Counted from the stretch's first letter, positions 36,620 through 46,195 are shown. The stretch: 64,000 nt of DNA from Bacteroides sedimenti (GCF_040365225.1 NZ_AP028055.1:124001-188000); one strand, 5' to 3'. Program-made: numbers and translations. The notes: a model not told the origin generated them from the sequence alone.

Positions 36620-37819
36620 TTATTCCTGAAATGTGTTGTCAGTCTCAACTTTATCAGTCTGTTTTTTAGTATTGATTGTTCCTGCCATCATAACCAATGC
36701 CGTGATAATAATAACCTGGGTAATCAGTGACTGGTTTACCATAGATAAGGTGCTGCTGGCAGGTATTGACAGAAACAGCAAGATGGTAATCAGCCCTCGG
36801 GGTGCAATAAAGAGCAGCGGTTTCAGCGGAAGTTTCATCAGCCAAAGATATAGGATTCTTGTCACAAAGATTCCGGCTGAAATAGCAACTGCCCAGATGG
36901 CCGTCTCCTTGTTTAGGAGATTCTGCGTGTCAATCATAAAGCCAAACAGCAGGAAGAAAAGCACCCTGATTAGGAAGGTCATCTCCTTGGTAAGCTCCTT
37001 AAACCGGCTTACTTCGATTTTAAGGTTTTCCATATATCTCCACTCCCGAAGGCTCTTTATGTTAAGTTCATCGATGTTGCGGATAAAGAGGCCGAAGAGC
37101 AAGATGAAAAGCAATGCCGGAAGGTGGTAAAGCTTAGAAATGGAATATATTAAAAGAATCAGGATGATAATCGGTATGAATTTCACAGAGTGCTTTACCC
37201 GATAGAGCAGAAATGCCAGCAACAAGGTGGCGGCGAATGAGATGATCAGAATAAGGAGCAGCTGAAAAAATAGGTTTGTTACCGAGTGTATGCCGGGATT
37301 GTTCTCTGTCAGTACAAAATTGAAGATAAGAACCCCGAATATATCCGAAAGACTGCTCTCATAGATAATAAACTCCCTGCTCACTGAGGACAGCGATTCA
37401 GCGCTTGGTATGGCAATGGCACTGCTGATAATGGCCAGTGGAATGGCATTCATCAGGCAGGTTTGGTAATCTGTTCCGGTGATGTGCCTGAACGCACCTG
37501 CAAGGGCGAAGCTGATGACCAGGATGGAAATTAATGCAGTGCCCGTTGATTTGCCAATTAGAGGAAGTTTTTGTCTGTTAAACTCCAACTCAAGTGCACC
37601 GTCCAGCACAATCAGCACTAGTCCCATAGTACCCAGAACCGGAAGTATGGCAGACAGGTCGGGGATCATAACCCCCGACATATCCGAAACTTGCTTTGCC
37701 ACCCATCCCAGAAACAGCAGCAGTATTATCGACGGAATCCTTGTTTTCTGAGATGTGATATCAAACAGATAAGCCAATAGCACCAGTACGGTAAGAGTAA
37801 TGATTATAGTGTCTGTCAT
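36620..37819 (-). CDS. Cation:proton antiporter, CPA family
   Basis: The 399-residue inner-membrane protein has about 12 hydrophobic helices of the Na+/H+ exchanger fold. Helix 3 contains VLDGALELEFNRQKL, helices 5-6 contain IISSAIAIPSAESLSS and FIIYESSLSDIFGVLIF, in which ESSLSD lies where CPA antiporters carry the ion-binding acidic pair, and APRGLITILLF matches the conserved helix 11 motif. It ends in a short hydrophilic tail. It lies 27 bases after the DapB-like gene, so the two probably form an operon. Confidence 0.85.
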   Translation of the reverse strand: MTDTIIITLTVLVLLAYLFDITSQKTRIPSIILLLFLGWVAKQVSDMSGVMIPDLSAILPVLGTMGLVLIVLDGALELEFNRQKLPLIGKSTGTALISILVISFALAGAFRHITGTDYQTCLMNAIPLAIISSAIAIPSAESLSSVSREFIIYESSLSDIFGVLIFNFVLTENNPGIHSVTNLFFQLLLILIISFAATLLLAFLLYRVKHSVKFIPIIILILLIYSISKLYHLPALLFILLFGLFIRNIDELNIKSLREWRYMENLKIEVSRFKELTKEMTFLIRVLFFLLFGFMIDTQNLLNKETAIWAVAISAGIFVTRILYLWLMKLPLKPLLFIAPRGLITILLFLSIPASSTLSMVNQSLITQVIIITALVMMAGTINTKKQTDKVETDNTFQE

Positions 37820-37846
37820 ACGAATTTGAGTTTGTTGTATTTTGGA

Positions 37847-38596
37847 TTAGTTATAGAAATAGGGCAGCAGCAGGCTTTCGAAGTTGTACAATCCCTTCTC
37901 CTTTCCAGCCAAATTCTGTGCAACAAAAATCACTCCGTTACCGAAAGCCTCCCTCGAGATTGATTCGTGAATGAGTCGCACTGTTTGGTAGGGAAATCCG
38001 AAGATCACCTCGTGGCGCCCTTCAATTCCGCCGGCTCGCACTGAGTTTATATCCGACTCCTCCAGATCGAGGACTTTGGCAATCTTGATTGCCGTTCCCG
38101 ATACACCGGCTTTTTCGCGGAAGTGCTCTTCCACAATTTGAATATCAACCCAAGGTGCAATTTTCTTCAGGAATTTCGAAGCTATAAGCAGGTAGTTCAC
38201 CCCCAGGGTGATGTTTGGACTCCAGAATACAACGGTCTGTTTTGCCAGTTCTTTCAGGAATTCCCGTTCCTGTTCCCCATAGTGTGAAACTGCCGAAATG
38301 ATGGTAATGCCTCGCTTTGCTGCAATTTCGCCATAGGTGTATATGCCTTGGTCCGATGAAAAGTCGATAATCGCATCAACCGGATGTTTGTCAAGCAGCT
38401 CCTCCATGCTGGTTGTTAAGCTCGAATAGATCAGTCCCGGTTCATCCGATTGGATTCCCAGGAATTCGGGTACGCTTCTGTGCTCCAGTAAAGTACGTTT
38501 CCGCAATACCCATTCCAAGCATAGTTCGTTATTATCCAGGATGGCTGTAGCTACAGCTTTCCCCGTTTTTCCAAAACCAATTAATCCTACTTTCAT
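37847..38596 (-). CDS. Divergent dihydrodipicolinate reductase (DapB-like)
   Basis: The 249-residue protein has an NAD(P)-binding N-terminus (VGLIGFGKTGKAVA, residues 3-16), DAIIDFSSDQG at the cofactor site and SPNITLGVNYLL, all as in DapB. The active-site motif reads EEHFREKAGVSGTA where typical DapB has E-x-HH-R-x-K-x-D-x-PSGTA: the first His, the Lys and SGTA are kept, but the second His is Phe and the Asp is Gly. DapB reduces dihydrodipicolinate in lysine and diaminopimelate synthesis. The changes leave open whether this is the main DapB or a variant with another role. Confidence 0.75.
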   Translation of the reverse strand: MKVGLIGFGKTGKAVATAILDNNELCLEWVLRKRTLLEHRSVPEFLGIQSDEPGLIYSSLTTSMEELLDKHPVDAIIDFSSDQGIYTYGEIAAKRGITIISAVSHYGEQEREFLKELAKQTVVFWSPNITLGVNYLLIASKFLKKIAPWVDIQIVEEHFREKAGVSGTAIKIAKVLDLEESDINSVRAGGIEGRHEVIFGFPYQTVRLIHESISREAFGNGVIFVAQNLAGKEKGLYNFESLLLPYFYN

Positions 38597-38864
38597 ATTT
38601 TGTTTTTTTTAATGAATATCAGTAAATATCTGTCTGAAAGACTTTTGAGGTTGTGTAATCGATTGACAATGATTGGCGTATAGCCCTTTTGGAGTAACCT
38701 CCGAATGTGTGTTCTCTACCAAAAATAGGATTTTTACGCATAAATTCCAAGAATGGGTTTTACTTTTTATGAATTTATATCAATTCCACGCTTCGGTTTT
38801 AAGAAAGAAAAGTCGTAATTTTATCCGCAGTAAAAATGAAAACAAGGAAAAGAGGATTGAGAAG

Positions 38865-41800
38865 ATGAATCAGGAAGAGATGAAAGAACAGGATGATAGT
38901 GGGAAGAACGGTTTGAGTGATACGGATAAATATTCTGAAGCAACCGGCAACCAGGTTAAGGGTGATACGCCTACCGGTTGTACATTCGGTTTGCCCAACC
39001 AGACGGATTGTTCTGCAACGGATAAAACTTCTGTTGAGGGAAGGAACTCTCAGCAAGAGAAGATTGTTTTTTCTGAGGCTCTCATTAGTGGGAAAGAAAT
39101 TAACCCCAATAACGGTTTCAAAACTTCCGCTGTTTCTGCAACGGGCAAGGCTTCTGTTGAGGATAGTGACCCTCAGCGTGATGCTACACCGGTGAATGGC
39201 AGCCCGGATAAGGAGGCTGAGCTTCCATCCATCGATGCTGCCGAACTGTATGATTACTTGCTGAGTCTGGCACAAGATGAGGCTACACCGCTGACGCGCC
39301 GCTACCTTCAGTTGCGCGACCTGCTCGAACGTCTTTGCAGGGCTTCGGTGCAGGATAAACAGTTGCAGCTTACCGACCTTGCTGCACGCATCAGCTACCT
39401 GGCTGCTACATACGGACTTTCGCGCGTGGCACAGAACCGTCTGCATACCTTCAGGCTTACCTCAAATGCAGTGATGAATCTGCGCGAAGAGCCTACACGT
39501 GAAAATCTTATGAGGGACATTCGCACTCTGACACTCACGATAAAAACCATTACGCACAGCGATATTCCGCAGCCGCTGTACGCTCTTCTTCCCCGAAGTG
39601 AAGAACCTTCGCATGCGCCTGCACCTCTTCTGCAGGGAGAGCGTATCCGCCGGATGCGGGTCTGCTTTCAGTATGCCGACCAGGAGTTTCTCTATGTCAA
39701 TCCCGTGGAGCGTACAGTGGACGAACCTATCCGGGTGCGCTACAATGTTGAAGGGCTAAACAGCGAGTTTGCCGAAACCGTTGATAAACTCTGGCCGCAT
39801 GCACAGCTCAATCTGCTCGATGTCATGGTCAGCGCCGAAGGAATTCATTCGCCCGCTTTGATTGTTCTCGAACCCGATTACCTTCTTGATATCAGCTCCC
39901 TGGCCGAGTGTTTCAAGGAGTATGGCGCCCATCCGGCCAACTACCTGCTGGGCAAGCTCCGTCCGCCGGTCAACAGTCGCCACATCCTGCTGGGAAACAT
40001 CGCCAACCTCTTCCTCGACGAGTGGATACACGCCAAAGGGGAGGTGGATTATCTGGAGTGCATGGCCAAGGTGTTTCGCAACTATCCGCTGGAGCTGGCT
40101 ACCTGCGACGACCTGCTTGACGCCAAGAAGGCGAAAGAGTTCTCGAGCGACTGCCGGAGGCATTTCGAAAACATTCGTCAGACCGTGCTGCAAACCTTCC
40201 ACAACCCGGGTTACAAGCTCAACCGGGAAGATGCGGTGCTGGAACCCTCGTACATCTGCGAGGCGCTCGGTCTGCAAGGACGTCTAGACTATATGCAGCG
40301 AGATATGAGTAGCTTCATCGAGATGAAATCGGGTAAGGGAGACGAGTACTTCATCCCCGGAAAGGTGGTGCCAAAGGAGAATCACAAGGTGCAGATGCTG
40401 CTTTATCAGGCAGTGCTGCAGTTCAGCATGGGGAAGGATCATCGCCACACGCGCGCTTTCCTGCTCTATACACGCTATCCGCTGCTCTATCCCGCCAAGG
40501 AGGAGTGGGCGCAGGTGCGCCGTGCCATCAACCTGCGCAACCTGATTGTGGCGAATGAATATGCCGTGCAGCTGCACAACAATCCGGCTTTTACCGCCTC
40601 CATCATAAACGATATCACCCCTGAGGCACTGAACCTCAAGGGCCTTCGCGGACGTTACTGGGAGTGCTATCTGGCCCCCTCCATTGCCGCGCCGGGTGCT
40701 GCCCTCGCCCGGCTTACTCCGCTGGAACGGGAGTATTTCCTTACCCTCTACAACTTCATTGTGAAGGAGCATTATACCTCCAAATCGGGCGATATGGATT
40801 ACGACGGACGAGCCGGTGCTGCTGCCCTCTGGCTGGCATCGCTCACCGAAAAGCGCGAGGCAGGAGAGATACTCTACGACCTCACCATCAGCGAGAACCG
40901 TGCTACCAATGCGCAGCGTGCCACGGTGGCGTTCGATATCCCCCTTTACGAGGAGGAGGAATTTCTGCCCAACTTCCGCGTGGGAGATGTGGTGCAGTTC
41001 TATGAGCGCAACCGAGCGGAAGACAATGCCACCAATAAGATGGTTTTCAAAGGCTCTATTGCCGAAATATCCGCCACGCGCATTGTTATCCGCATACGGG
41101 CTACCCAGCGCAACCCCTCTGTGTTGCCTGCCGGCAGCACTTATGCCGTGGAGCACGATACCATGGATACCGGCTACAAAAGCATGTACCAGGCGCTCAC
41201 CCTCTTTGCTTCGGCCAATGAAGAGCGGCGCCGGCTGTTGCTGGGACAACGTTTGCCACGTTTCGATAAAACGTTCGATGCAGCCATTGCCGCTGCTCCC
41301 GATGACTTTGCCCGTGTGGCACTCAAGGCGCGTGCCGCCAGAGACTTTTTCCTGCTGGTGGGCCCTCCCGGTACCGGAAAAACATCGCGTGCTCTTCGCC
41401 GCATGGTGGAGAGTTTCCACGACGAGACTCCCGGTTCCATCCTGCTGTTGGCCTACACCAACCGTGCGGTGGACGAAATATGCAAGTCCATCTCCGAAAA
41501 GATTGATGCCGAGCATCCCGAGAACAACCGCAAAGGGTTCGATTACATCCGTGTGGGCAGTGAGCTATCCTGCGAGGAACGTTTCCGCAGTCACCTGCTC
41601 GAGAATGTTCTGGAGCAGTGTACACGCCGTTCCGATGTGGTGCAACGACTCACCGCCTGCCGCATCTTTGTGGGTACTGTGGCGTCGCTCTCCACCAAGA
41701 CCGACCTCTTCCAGCTGAAGCATTTCGATGTGGCAATTATCGATGAGGCTACCCAGATACTCGAGCCGCAGCTGCTGGGCATCCTTTCCGCCCGCGACTG

Positions 41801-42782
41801 GGAAGGGAGAGATGCTGTGGACCGTTTCATCATGATTGGCGACCACAAGCAGCTTCCGGCCGTGGTGCTGCAAGGGGAGGAGCAGTCGCGTGTTGCCTCC
41901 GAAGCGCTTCGTTCGGTGGGCATCACCAACCTCAAGGATTCACTCTTCGAACGGCTTTATCGTTTTTATGTAGGGGATGCTCAATCTGGTTCGATAGAAG
42001 ATTCCGTGAGAACCGTATCAGATGGAATTTTTTCGGAGAACAAAACCGAAATGGGTTCTGAAAGCGATGTGAAAAGTGCTGAGACTTTTAAATCGGGAAA
42101 TAATATCCCGGAAGATGAGGGTGCTGAGGCTTGTTTGTCCGCAGGTGTTCTTTCCCTGAAAGACCGTGCAGTCGATATGCTTTGCCGGCAGGGGCGGATG
42201 AATCCTGCTGTGGCGGCATTCCCCAACCAGGCTTTCTATGGCGGACGACTTCAGTCGGTGGGATTACCTCATCAGCAGGACGAATCCTGTCCCTACGGTC
42301 CCCGTGTTCAGTTCATCCCATCCGAACCGCAGCTTACCGGACTTTCGGGCAAGAGTAATCAGTGCGAGGCACGCATCGCCGCACGCATCGCCACCGAAGT
42401 GTATTATCGTAACCCCGCAGCTTTCGATACACTCCACACGTTGGGCATCATCACCCCGTATCGCAGTCAGATAGCCCTTATCCGCAAGGAACTAGAAGAG
42501 ACTGGCATTCCGGCCCTGCAAGAGATTATGGTCGACACCGTGGAGCGGTTCCAGGGAAGTGAGCGCGATGTCATCATCTACTCCTTCAGCGTGAACTACG
42601 CCTGGCAGATTCCGTTCCTTAGCAACATCATCCGCGAAGACGGGGCGCTGATAGACCGCAAGCTTAACGTGGCGCTTACCCGGGCCAGGCAGCAGATGTA
42701 TATCATCGGTGTGCCCCAATTGCTTAAGAAAGATAAAATATATGAAGCTTTGATTAATTTAACATCTACTATGCTTCATTAG
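38865..42782 (+). CDS. Large SF1 helicase with PD-(D/E)XK nuclease domain (Dna2/UPF1-like)
   Basis: I take the ATG at 38865; the frame is open to 38673 but that stretch looks non-coding. The protein (about 1305 residues) has a low-complexity Ser/Thr/Glu N-terminus with two imperfect copies of SATxKxSVE, a helical region, a nuclease-like motif LDYMQRDMSSFIEMKSGKG (nt about 40288-40344, E-x-K of PD-(D/E)XK), then a superfamily 1B helicase: GPPGTGKT (41359-41382), AIIDEATQI, MIGDHKQLPAVV, GIITPYRSQ, VDTVERFQGSERD and NVALTRARQQ. An acidic, Ser-rich insert (nt about 41975-42125) splits the helicase. Likely role: DNA repair or replication intermediate processing. Followed by two terminators. Confidence 0.88.
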   Translation: MNQEEMKEQDDSGKNGLSDTDKYSEATGNQVKGDTPTGCTFGLPNQTDCSATDKTSVEGRNSQQEKIVFSEALISGKEINPNNGFKTSAVSATGKASVEDSDPQRDATPVNGSPDKEAELPSIDAAELYDYLLSLAQDEATPLTRRYLQLRDLLERLCRASVQDKQLQLTDLAARISYLAATYGLSRVAQNRLHTFRLTSNAVMNLREEPTRENLMRDIRTLTLTIKTITHSDIPQPLYALLPRSEEPSHAPAPLLQGERIRRMRVCFQYADQEFLYVNPVERTVDEPIRVRYNVEGLNSEFAETVDKLWPHAQLNLLDVMVSAEGIHSPALIVLEPDYLLDISSLAECFKEYGAHPANYLLGKLRPPVNSRHILLGNIANLFLDEWIHAKGEVDYLECMAKVFRNYPLELATCDDLLDAKKAKEFSSDCRRHFENIRQTVLQTFHNPGYKLNREDAVLEPSYICEALGLQGRLDYMQRDMSSFIEMKSGKGDEYFIPGKVVPKENHKVQMLLYQAVLQFSMGKDHRHTRAFLLYTRYPLLYPAKEEWAQVRRAINLRNLIVANEYAVQLHNNPAFTASIINDITPEALNLKGLRGRYWECYLAPSIAAPGAALARLTPLEREYFLTLYNFIVKEHYTSKSGDMDYDGRAGAAALWLASLTEKREAGEILYDLTISENRATNAQRATVAFDIPLYEEEEFLPNFRVGDVVQFYERNRAEDNATNKMVFKGSIAEISATRIVIRIRATQRNPSVLPAGSTYAVEHDTMDTGYKSMYQALTLFASANEERRRLLLGQRLPRFDKTFDAAIAAAPDDFARVALKARAARDFFLLVGPPGTGKTSRALRRMVESFHDETPGSILLLAYTNRAVDEICKSISEKIDAEHPENNRKGFDYIRVGSELSCEERFRSHLLENVLEQCTRRSDVVQRLTACRIFVGTVASLSTKTDLFQLKHFDVAIIDEATQILEPQLLGILSARDWEGRDAVDRFIMIGDHKQLPAVVLQGEEQSRVASEALRSVGITNLKDSLFERLYRFYVGDAQSGSIEDSVRTVSDGIFSENKTEMGSESDVKSAETFKSGNNIPEDEGAEACLSAGVLSLKDRAVDMLCRQGRMNPAVAAFPNQAFYGGRLQSVGLPHQQDESCPYGPRVQFIPSEPQLTGLSGKSNQCEARIAARIATEVYYRNPAAFDTLHTLGIITPYRSQIALIRKELEETGIPALQEIMVDTVERFQGSERDVIIYSFSVNYAWQIPFLSNIIREDGALIDRKLNVALTRARQQMYIIGVPQLLKKDKIYEALINLTSTMLH

Positions 42783-42861
42783 CATACCTGTCTCAAAAAA
42801 AACTATATCTTTGCACTACGTTTTTTTCATAGAGATTTAGATTTAAGGTTAGAAGAAATGT

Positions 42862-42889
42862 GGAAGTCGTGAGACTTCCCTTTTTTTTT
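42862..42889 (+). terminator. Terminator after the helicase gene
   Basis: GGAAGTC at 42862-42868 and GACTTCC at 42873-42879 form a 7-bp stem with a GTGA tetraloop, followed by nine T. It lies 80 bases after the helicase stop. Confidence 0.85.
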
Positions 42890-42933
42890 AGTTTAAGTCG
42901 TGCGAATCCATCGTGAATGGAAGGGCATTAAGG

Positions 42934-42970
42934 GAGAGGCTGTCTTTTAAAGGCAGCCTCTCTTCTTTTA
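42934..42970 (+). terminator. Second terminator after the helicase gene
   Basis: GAGAGGCTG at 42934-42942 pairs with CAGCCTCTC at 42954-42962, followed by TTCTTTTA. It directly precedes the first copy of the dispersed repeat. Confidence 0.75.
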
Positions 42971-42990
42971 GTTCTTTTTTGAGGAGCTTA

Positions 42991-43182
42991 TTGCTGATTC
43001 GAATTGCTTGTACTTTTGGATCAAGCCAAAAGTACCAAAAGCTCAAGGCTGCACGCTCTCCGCTACTCCGTGAGCCGGTTCCGCTAAAGGAGCTCAAACT
43101 CGCTTGCGCTCAGACAGTCGCTCCTTCTTTACGCTTCACCAACTCCCTCCGCTTAACGCTTCGATCATGAGGCCGGTCCTTT
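42991..43182 (+). repeat. Dispersed hairpin repeat, copy A
   Basis: This copy runs from the boundary TTGCTGATTCGAATTGCTTG to the end motif GATCATGAGGCCGGTCCTT. It holds hairpin 1 (GTACTTTTGG at 43010-43019 with CCAAAAGTAC at 43026-43035), a linker AAAAGCTCAAGGCTGC, and hairpin 2 (AAGGAGC at 43087-43093 with GCTCCTT at 43120-43126). Other copies keep the pairings with different bases. It lies between the convergent helicase and acyltransferase genes. Confidence 0.8.
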
Positions 43183-43292
43183 ACTGGTTTTGCAGCTGTG
43201 TTTTGAAAAAACAGTTTATAATAAACTAAGGAGCTTTATCCTTTTGGGTTTGTTCCAAATGGCTTGAAAGATCATTTTCTGGTTTTCTTCTT

Positions 43293-43560
43293 TTGCTGAT
43301 TCGAATTGCCTGTACTTTTGGCTTGACCCAAAAGTACCAAAAGCTCAAGGCTGCACGCTCTCCGCTACTCCGTGAGCTGGTTCCGCTAAAGGAGCTCAAA
43401 CTCGCTTGCGCTCAGACAGTCGCTCCTTTTTTACGCTCCACCAACTCCCTCCGCTTAACGCTACGATCATGAGGCCGGTCCTTCTGCGTTTCCCTATTGA
43501 CTGCAATTGCGAGAACGGTTTAACATTACTCGCTTTGCTCGCTCCTTTTGATGTGATTTA
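43293..43560 (+). repeat. Dispersed hairpin repeat, copy B, with 3' module
   Basis: Over 90 percent identical by eye to copy A, 110 bases downstream in the same orientation. Hairpin 1 is 43312-43321 with 43328-43337, hairpin 2 is AAAGGAGC at 43388-43395 with GCTCCTTT at 43422-43429, and the end motif is at about 43467-43484. The repeat then continues into a second module (GGTTTAACATTACTCGC at about 43513-43529) that lies inside the 3' end of the acyltransferase gene. Confidence 0.75.
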
Positions 43561-44381
43561 GACTTAGCTTCACTCAGTTTCTTTTTGCATAGCGCTACCG
43601 CTTTGTTCATTGCTTTTGTTGGTTCCGGCTTCGTATCTGTTTTTTTCTTTCGTTCTTTTTTCCAGATTCTTCTTCGTTTGGCGTACACAACGTCATCGTT
43701 GCTGGTATCTCTGTAGAATCCGATACATTTGACCTTGGCCGGAGCACCTAATATAACCGATTTGGGTTCGGTAAACAAGCCACTCAATACAGTCCCGCCC
43801 CCAATGGTGCAATATTCAGCCGTTTCGGTTCCTTTAAATGTGATGCATTTCAGTCCGAACCAGTTATTTCTGCCAATAATTATGGGAGCTGAAGCAACTT
43901 TTCGCTCGCCCGTCTCATCATTGATCAGAGAATGAAAGTTGGTATCGAGAAACATATTTTCCCATCCTATACGGGCATTGTCTTTAAATTCGATTTGGTT
44001 GTACGACACTATTTTCAACGCTGCTGATGCAGAAAACAAATCGCCGATAGTCAAATTGCCGTTTGGCCCTATTGATATTGCAGATGAATTACCAATAACG
44101 CAACGTCCTTTAAATACGCAGGTGCCACCGTGCTGTTCCCACATTATTCCGTCTTTACGATATAAGGATACAATGTTAAACCCCATCCTGATCATGCCAA
44201 AATGGATATTATCATTGTCTATTATGACCCTTCCTTTCATCTTGAGCAGTCTCGGCCTGTGCAGTAGAATTGGAAGCTTAATGGCTTGACCAAAAGGGAG
44301 ATAATGGAAATTGAAATAAATACTATACAAGATAGATCTTAGTGCTTCCGCTATTAATTTACGCCTTTCCATGTCTGTCAC
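43494..44381 (-). CDS. Hexapeptide-repeat acyltransferase
   Basis: The 295-residue protein has a left-handed beta-helix region over about 50-215: GRVIIDNDNIHFGMIRMG, CVIGNSSAISIGPNGNLTIGD, IVSYNQIEFKDNARIGWENM, PIIIGRNNWFGLKCITFKG and EYCTIGGGTVLSG, ending GAPAKVKCIGF. This is the fold of serine acetyltransferase and maltose acetyltransferase-like enzymes, often acting on surface polysaccharides or lipid A precursors; His in DTNFHSL may be catalytic. The last 70 residues are very basic (KKERKKKTDTKPEPTKAM, SEAKSKSHQKERAK), and the final 25 or so are encoded by the dispersed repeat of copy B. Substrate unknown. Confidence 0.75.
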   Translation of the reverse strand: MTDMERRKLIAEALRSILYSIYFNFHYLPFGQAIKLPILLHRPRLLKMKGRVIIDNDNIHFGMIRMGFNIVSLYRKDGIMWEQHGGTCVFKGRCVIGNSSAISIGPNGNLTIGDLFSASAALKIVSYNQIEFKDNARIGWENMFLDTNFHSLINDETGERKVASAPIIIGRNNWFGLKCITFKGTETAEYCTIGGGTVLSGLFTEPKSVILGAPAKVKCIGFYRDTSNDDVVYAKRRRIWKKERKKKTDTKPEPTKAMNKAVALCKKKLSEAKSKSHQKERAKRVMLNRSRNCSQ

Positions 44382-44502
44382 TCTTTTGTTGATGATAAAT
44401 ATCTGCTAAAAATCATTATAAATATTAAAACAAAAATCAGAAAAAATAGTTTGCCACAAATAATCCGGGAAAATAATTTTCTTGAAAGCCTGCTTACTTA
44501 AT

Positions 44503-44670
44503 TTATAAACCTCTCTGTGAGGCATTTCTCGCGTTTAATAACCATTTCAGCTTCTTCGTGTCGGGATGCATAACCGCATCTAAGTAGATGGAAACTTTCC
44601 CCCCGCTGAATTGTTTTATATAGACGTTATAAACTCTACCGTCATGACTCCGCCAGATTGTGCACGATGG
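44503..44670 (-). pseudogene. Possible remnant of a decayed gene
   Basis: The minus strand of this otherwise gene-free 442-base gap holds a 55-codon open stretch ending at a TAA at 44503-44505, with protein-like composition (DGRVYNVYIKQFSGGKVSIY, then LDAVMHPDTKKLKWLLNARN). It has no start codon with a ribosome site, and an in-frame TAG lies at 44671. The adjacent frame continues upstream with IPLDTVAIVHNLAES, as if one frameshift separates the two pieces. I do not recognise the family. The rest of the gap (44382-44502, 44671-44823) shows nothing clear. Confidence 0.3.
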
Positions 44671-44823
44671 CTACTGTGTCCAAAGGGATAGTGGCCGTTC
44701 TTTACGCGCAATGATTTGCAAACTTACATTCTCCCCTGAACCCCACTAAAAGGCTGTCGCCCGATGGTTTTCAGGGAAAAAGACTTATTATTCCCGGATT
44801 ATAAACTAAACTAACTTGTACTT

Positions 44824-46170
44824 ATGAAATTTATCCGCGGATTATTTACCGTGTTCTGCACGGTGCTCTTCTTTGCATGTCAGCAGGACGATCTGATTAC
44901 AGAAAACATTCAGGAAGGAATGCCAGACACAAAATCGATGAGCATAAATGGCGGGGTGAAAATTGCCATCCTGTCGGACACACATGTAATGGACCCGTCT
45001 CTACTGGTAAGTGACGGACCGGCTTTCCAGGGCTATCTGGCGCAGGATCCCAAACTTATTCAGTACAGCTCGGCCATATTGGAGGCTACAGTAAATAGCC
45101 TTATAAACATGAAACCGAACCTTAGACCGGACCTGGTGCTGATTGCAGGCGACCTCACAAAGGACGGGGAGCTGGTGAGCCATCAGAATGTAATACGTCA
45201 GCTCAACAAGCTGAGGGCAAAGAACATCAAGGTACTGGTAACTATCGGCAACCACGATGTGAACAACCCCGAAGCGGTGCAGTTTGACGGAGCTGTAACC
45301 GCACCTGTGGCTACCGTGCAGGCATCGGATATACCAACTTTGTACGCACGCTTCGGATGGGGTGATGCCATAGCACGTGATCCTAACTCGCTGAGCTATG
45401 TTAGTGAACCGATGAACGGACTATGGGTGATTACCATTGATGCCAACCGCTACTACCTGAATAACACTAAGAGCATTGGGTCGGGCGAGATAAGACTGGC
45501 AACAATGAGCTGGGTGAAAGAGCAACTGGCAAAGGCTGCCATTCAGAAGAAAACGGTGATTGGAATGATGCACCACGGACTGGTGGAACACTTTAATATG
45601 GAGCAGATATTGGACTACGGATACGTGCTGGACAACTGGCAGACTGCAGCCGATGAATTGATGGATGCCGGGCTGAAGCTGATTCTGACGGGACACTACC
45701 ATGCCAATGATATAACCAAGCGGACACACAATGGAAACTTTGTGTTCGATGTAGAAACGGGAGCAACTACAAACTACCCGTGCTACTACCGCATGCTGAC
45801 GGCAAAAAAGGATATCTTCACCTTTGAACCGCGTACCATTACCAACCTCATGGGAAATGGATTTGAAGCGTTTGCCAAAGGGTTCCAGATCGATCGTCTG
45901 AAAGCCTATTTTTCTGTTCTGCTAACGATGCCGCCGTTCAATCTCGACTCCGGAACCAGTGCATATCTGGCTCCATTCTTTACTGATGCCGCCATGGCAC
46001 ACTTCGCCGGAGATGAATCGCCAACAGAGGAGGTGATGGGAGAGATTAGCTACATAAACTCTCTGGACCCTACCGGACAGCTGGGAGGTGCATTGGGCAC
46101 GCTGTGGACCGATATCAACACACCGGATAAGTACGTTACCATTAACCTGAATACCGGTATGGCGAACTGA
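44824..46170 (+). CDS. Calcineurin-like metallophosphoesterase lipoprotein
   Basis: The 448-residue protein starts with a lipoprotein signal (MKFIRGLFTVFCTVLFFAC, Cys at 19) and has the full metallophosphoesterase set: ILSDTHVMD, VLIAGDLTKDGE, TIGNHDVNN, GMMHHGLVEH and LTGHYHANDIT. These bind two metal ions and hydrolyse phosphoesters. The C-terminal third (about 330-448) is a separate region without known motifs. It acts at the cell envelope; substrate unknown. A terminator-like hairpin follows. Confidence 0.88.
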   Translation: MKFIRGLFTVFCTVLFFACQQDDLITENIQEGMPDTKSMSINGGVKIAILSDTHVMDPSLLVSDGPAFQGYLAQDPKLIQYSSAILEATVNSLINMKPNLRPDLVLIAGDLTKDGELVSHQNVIRQLNKLRAKNIKVLVTIGNHDVNNPEAVQFDGAVTAPVATVQASDIPTLYARFGWGDAIARDPNSLSYVSEPMNGLWVITIDANRYYLNNTKSIGSGEIRLATMSWVKEQLAKAAIQKKTVIGMMHHGLVEHFNMEQILDYGYVLDNWQTAADELMDAGLKLILTGHYHANDITKRTHNGNFVFDVETGATTNYPCYYRMLTAKKDIFTFEPRTITNLMGNGFEAFAKGFQIDRLKAYFSVLLTMPPFNLDSGTSAYLAPFFTDAAMAHFAGDESPTEEVMGEISYINSLDPTGQLGGALGTLWTDINTPDKYVTINLNTGMAN

Positions 46171-46195
46171 CGGAAAGGCCGGATACCTAAAAAAG

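Noticed and set aside
40284..41516. A 410-codon open frame on the minus strand inside the helicase gene
   Set aside because: It is fully antisense to a gene with clear helicase motifs, has no ribosome site or recognisable motif, and arises from the GC-rich codon pattern of the real gene.
42888..43170. Short frames on both strands of repeats A-F, some resembling each other
   Set aside because: Their similarity follows from the repeated DNA; frames are broken or shifted between copies, and selection acts on hairpins rather than codons.
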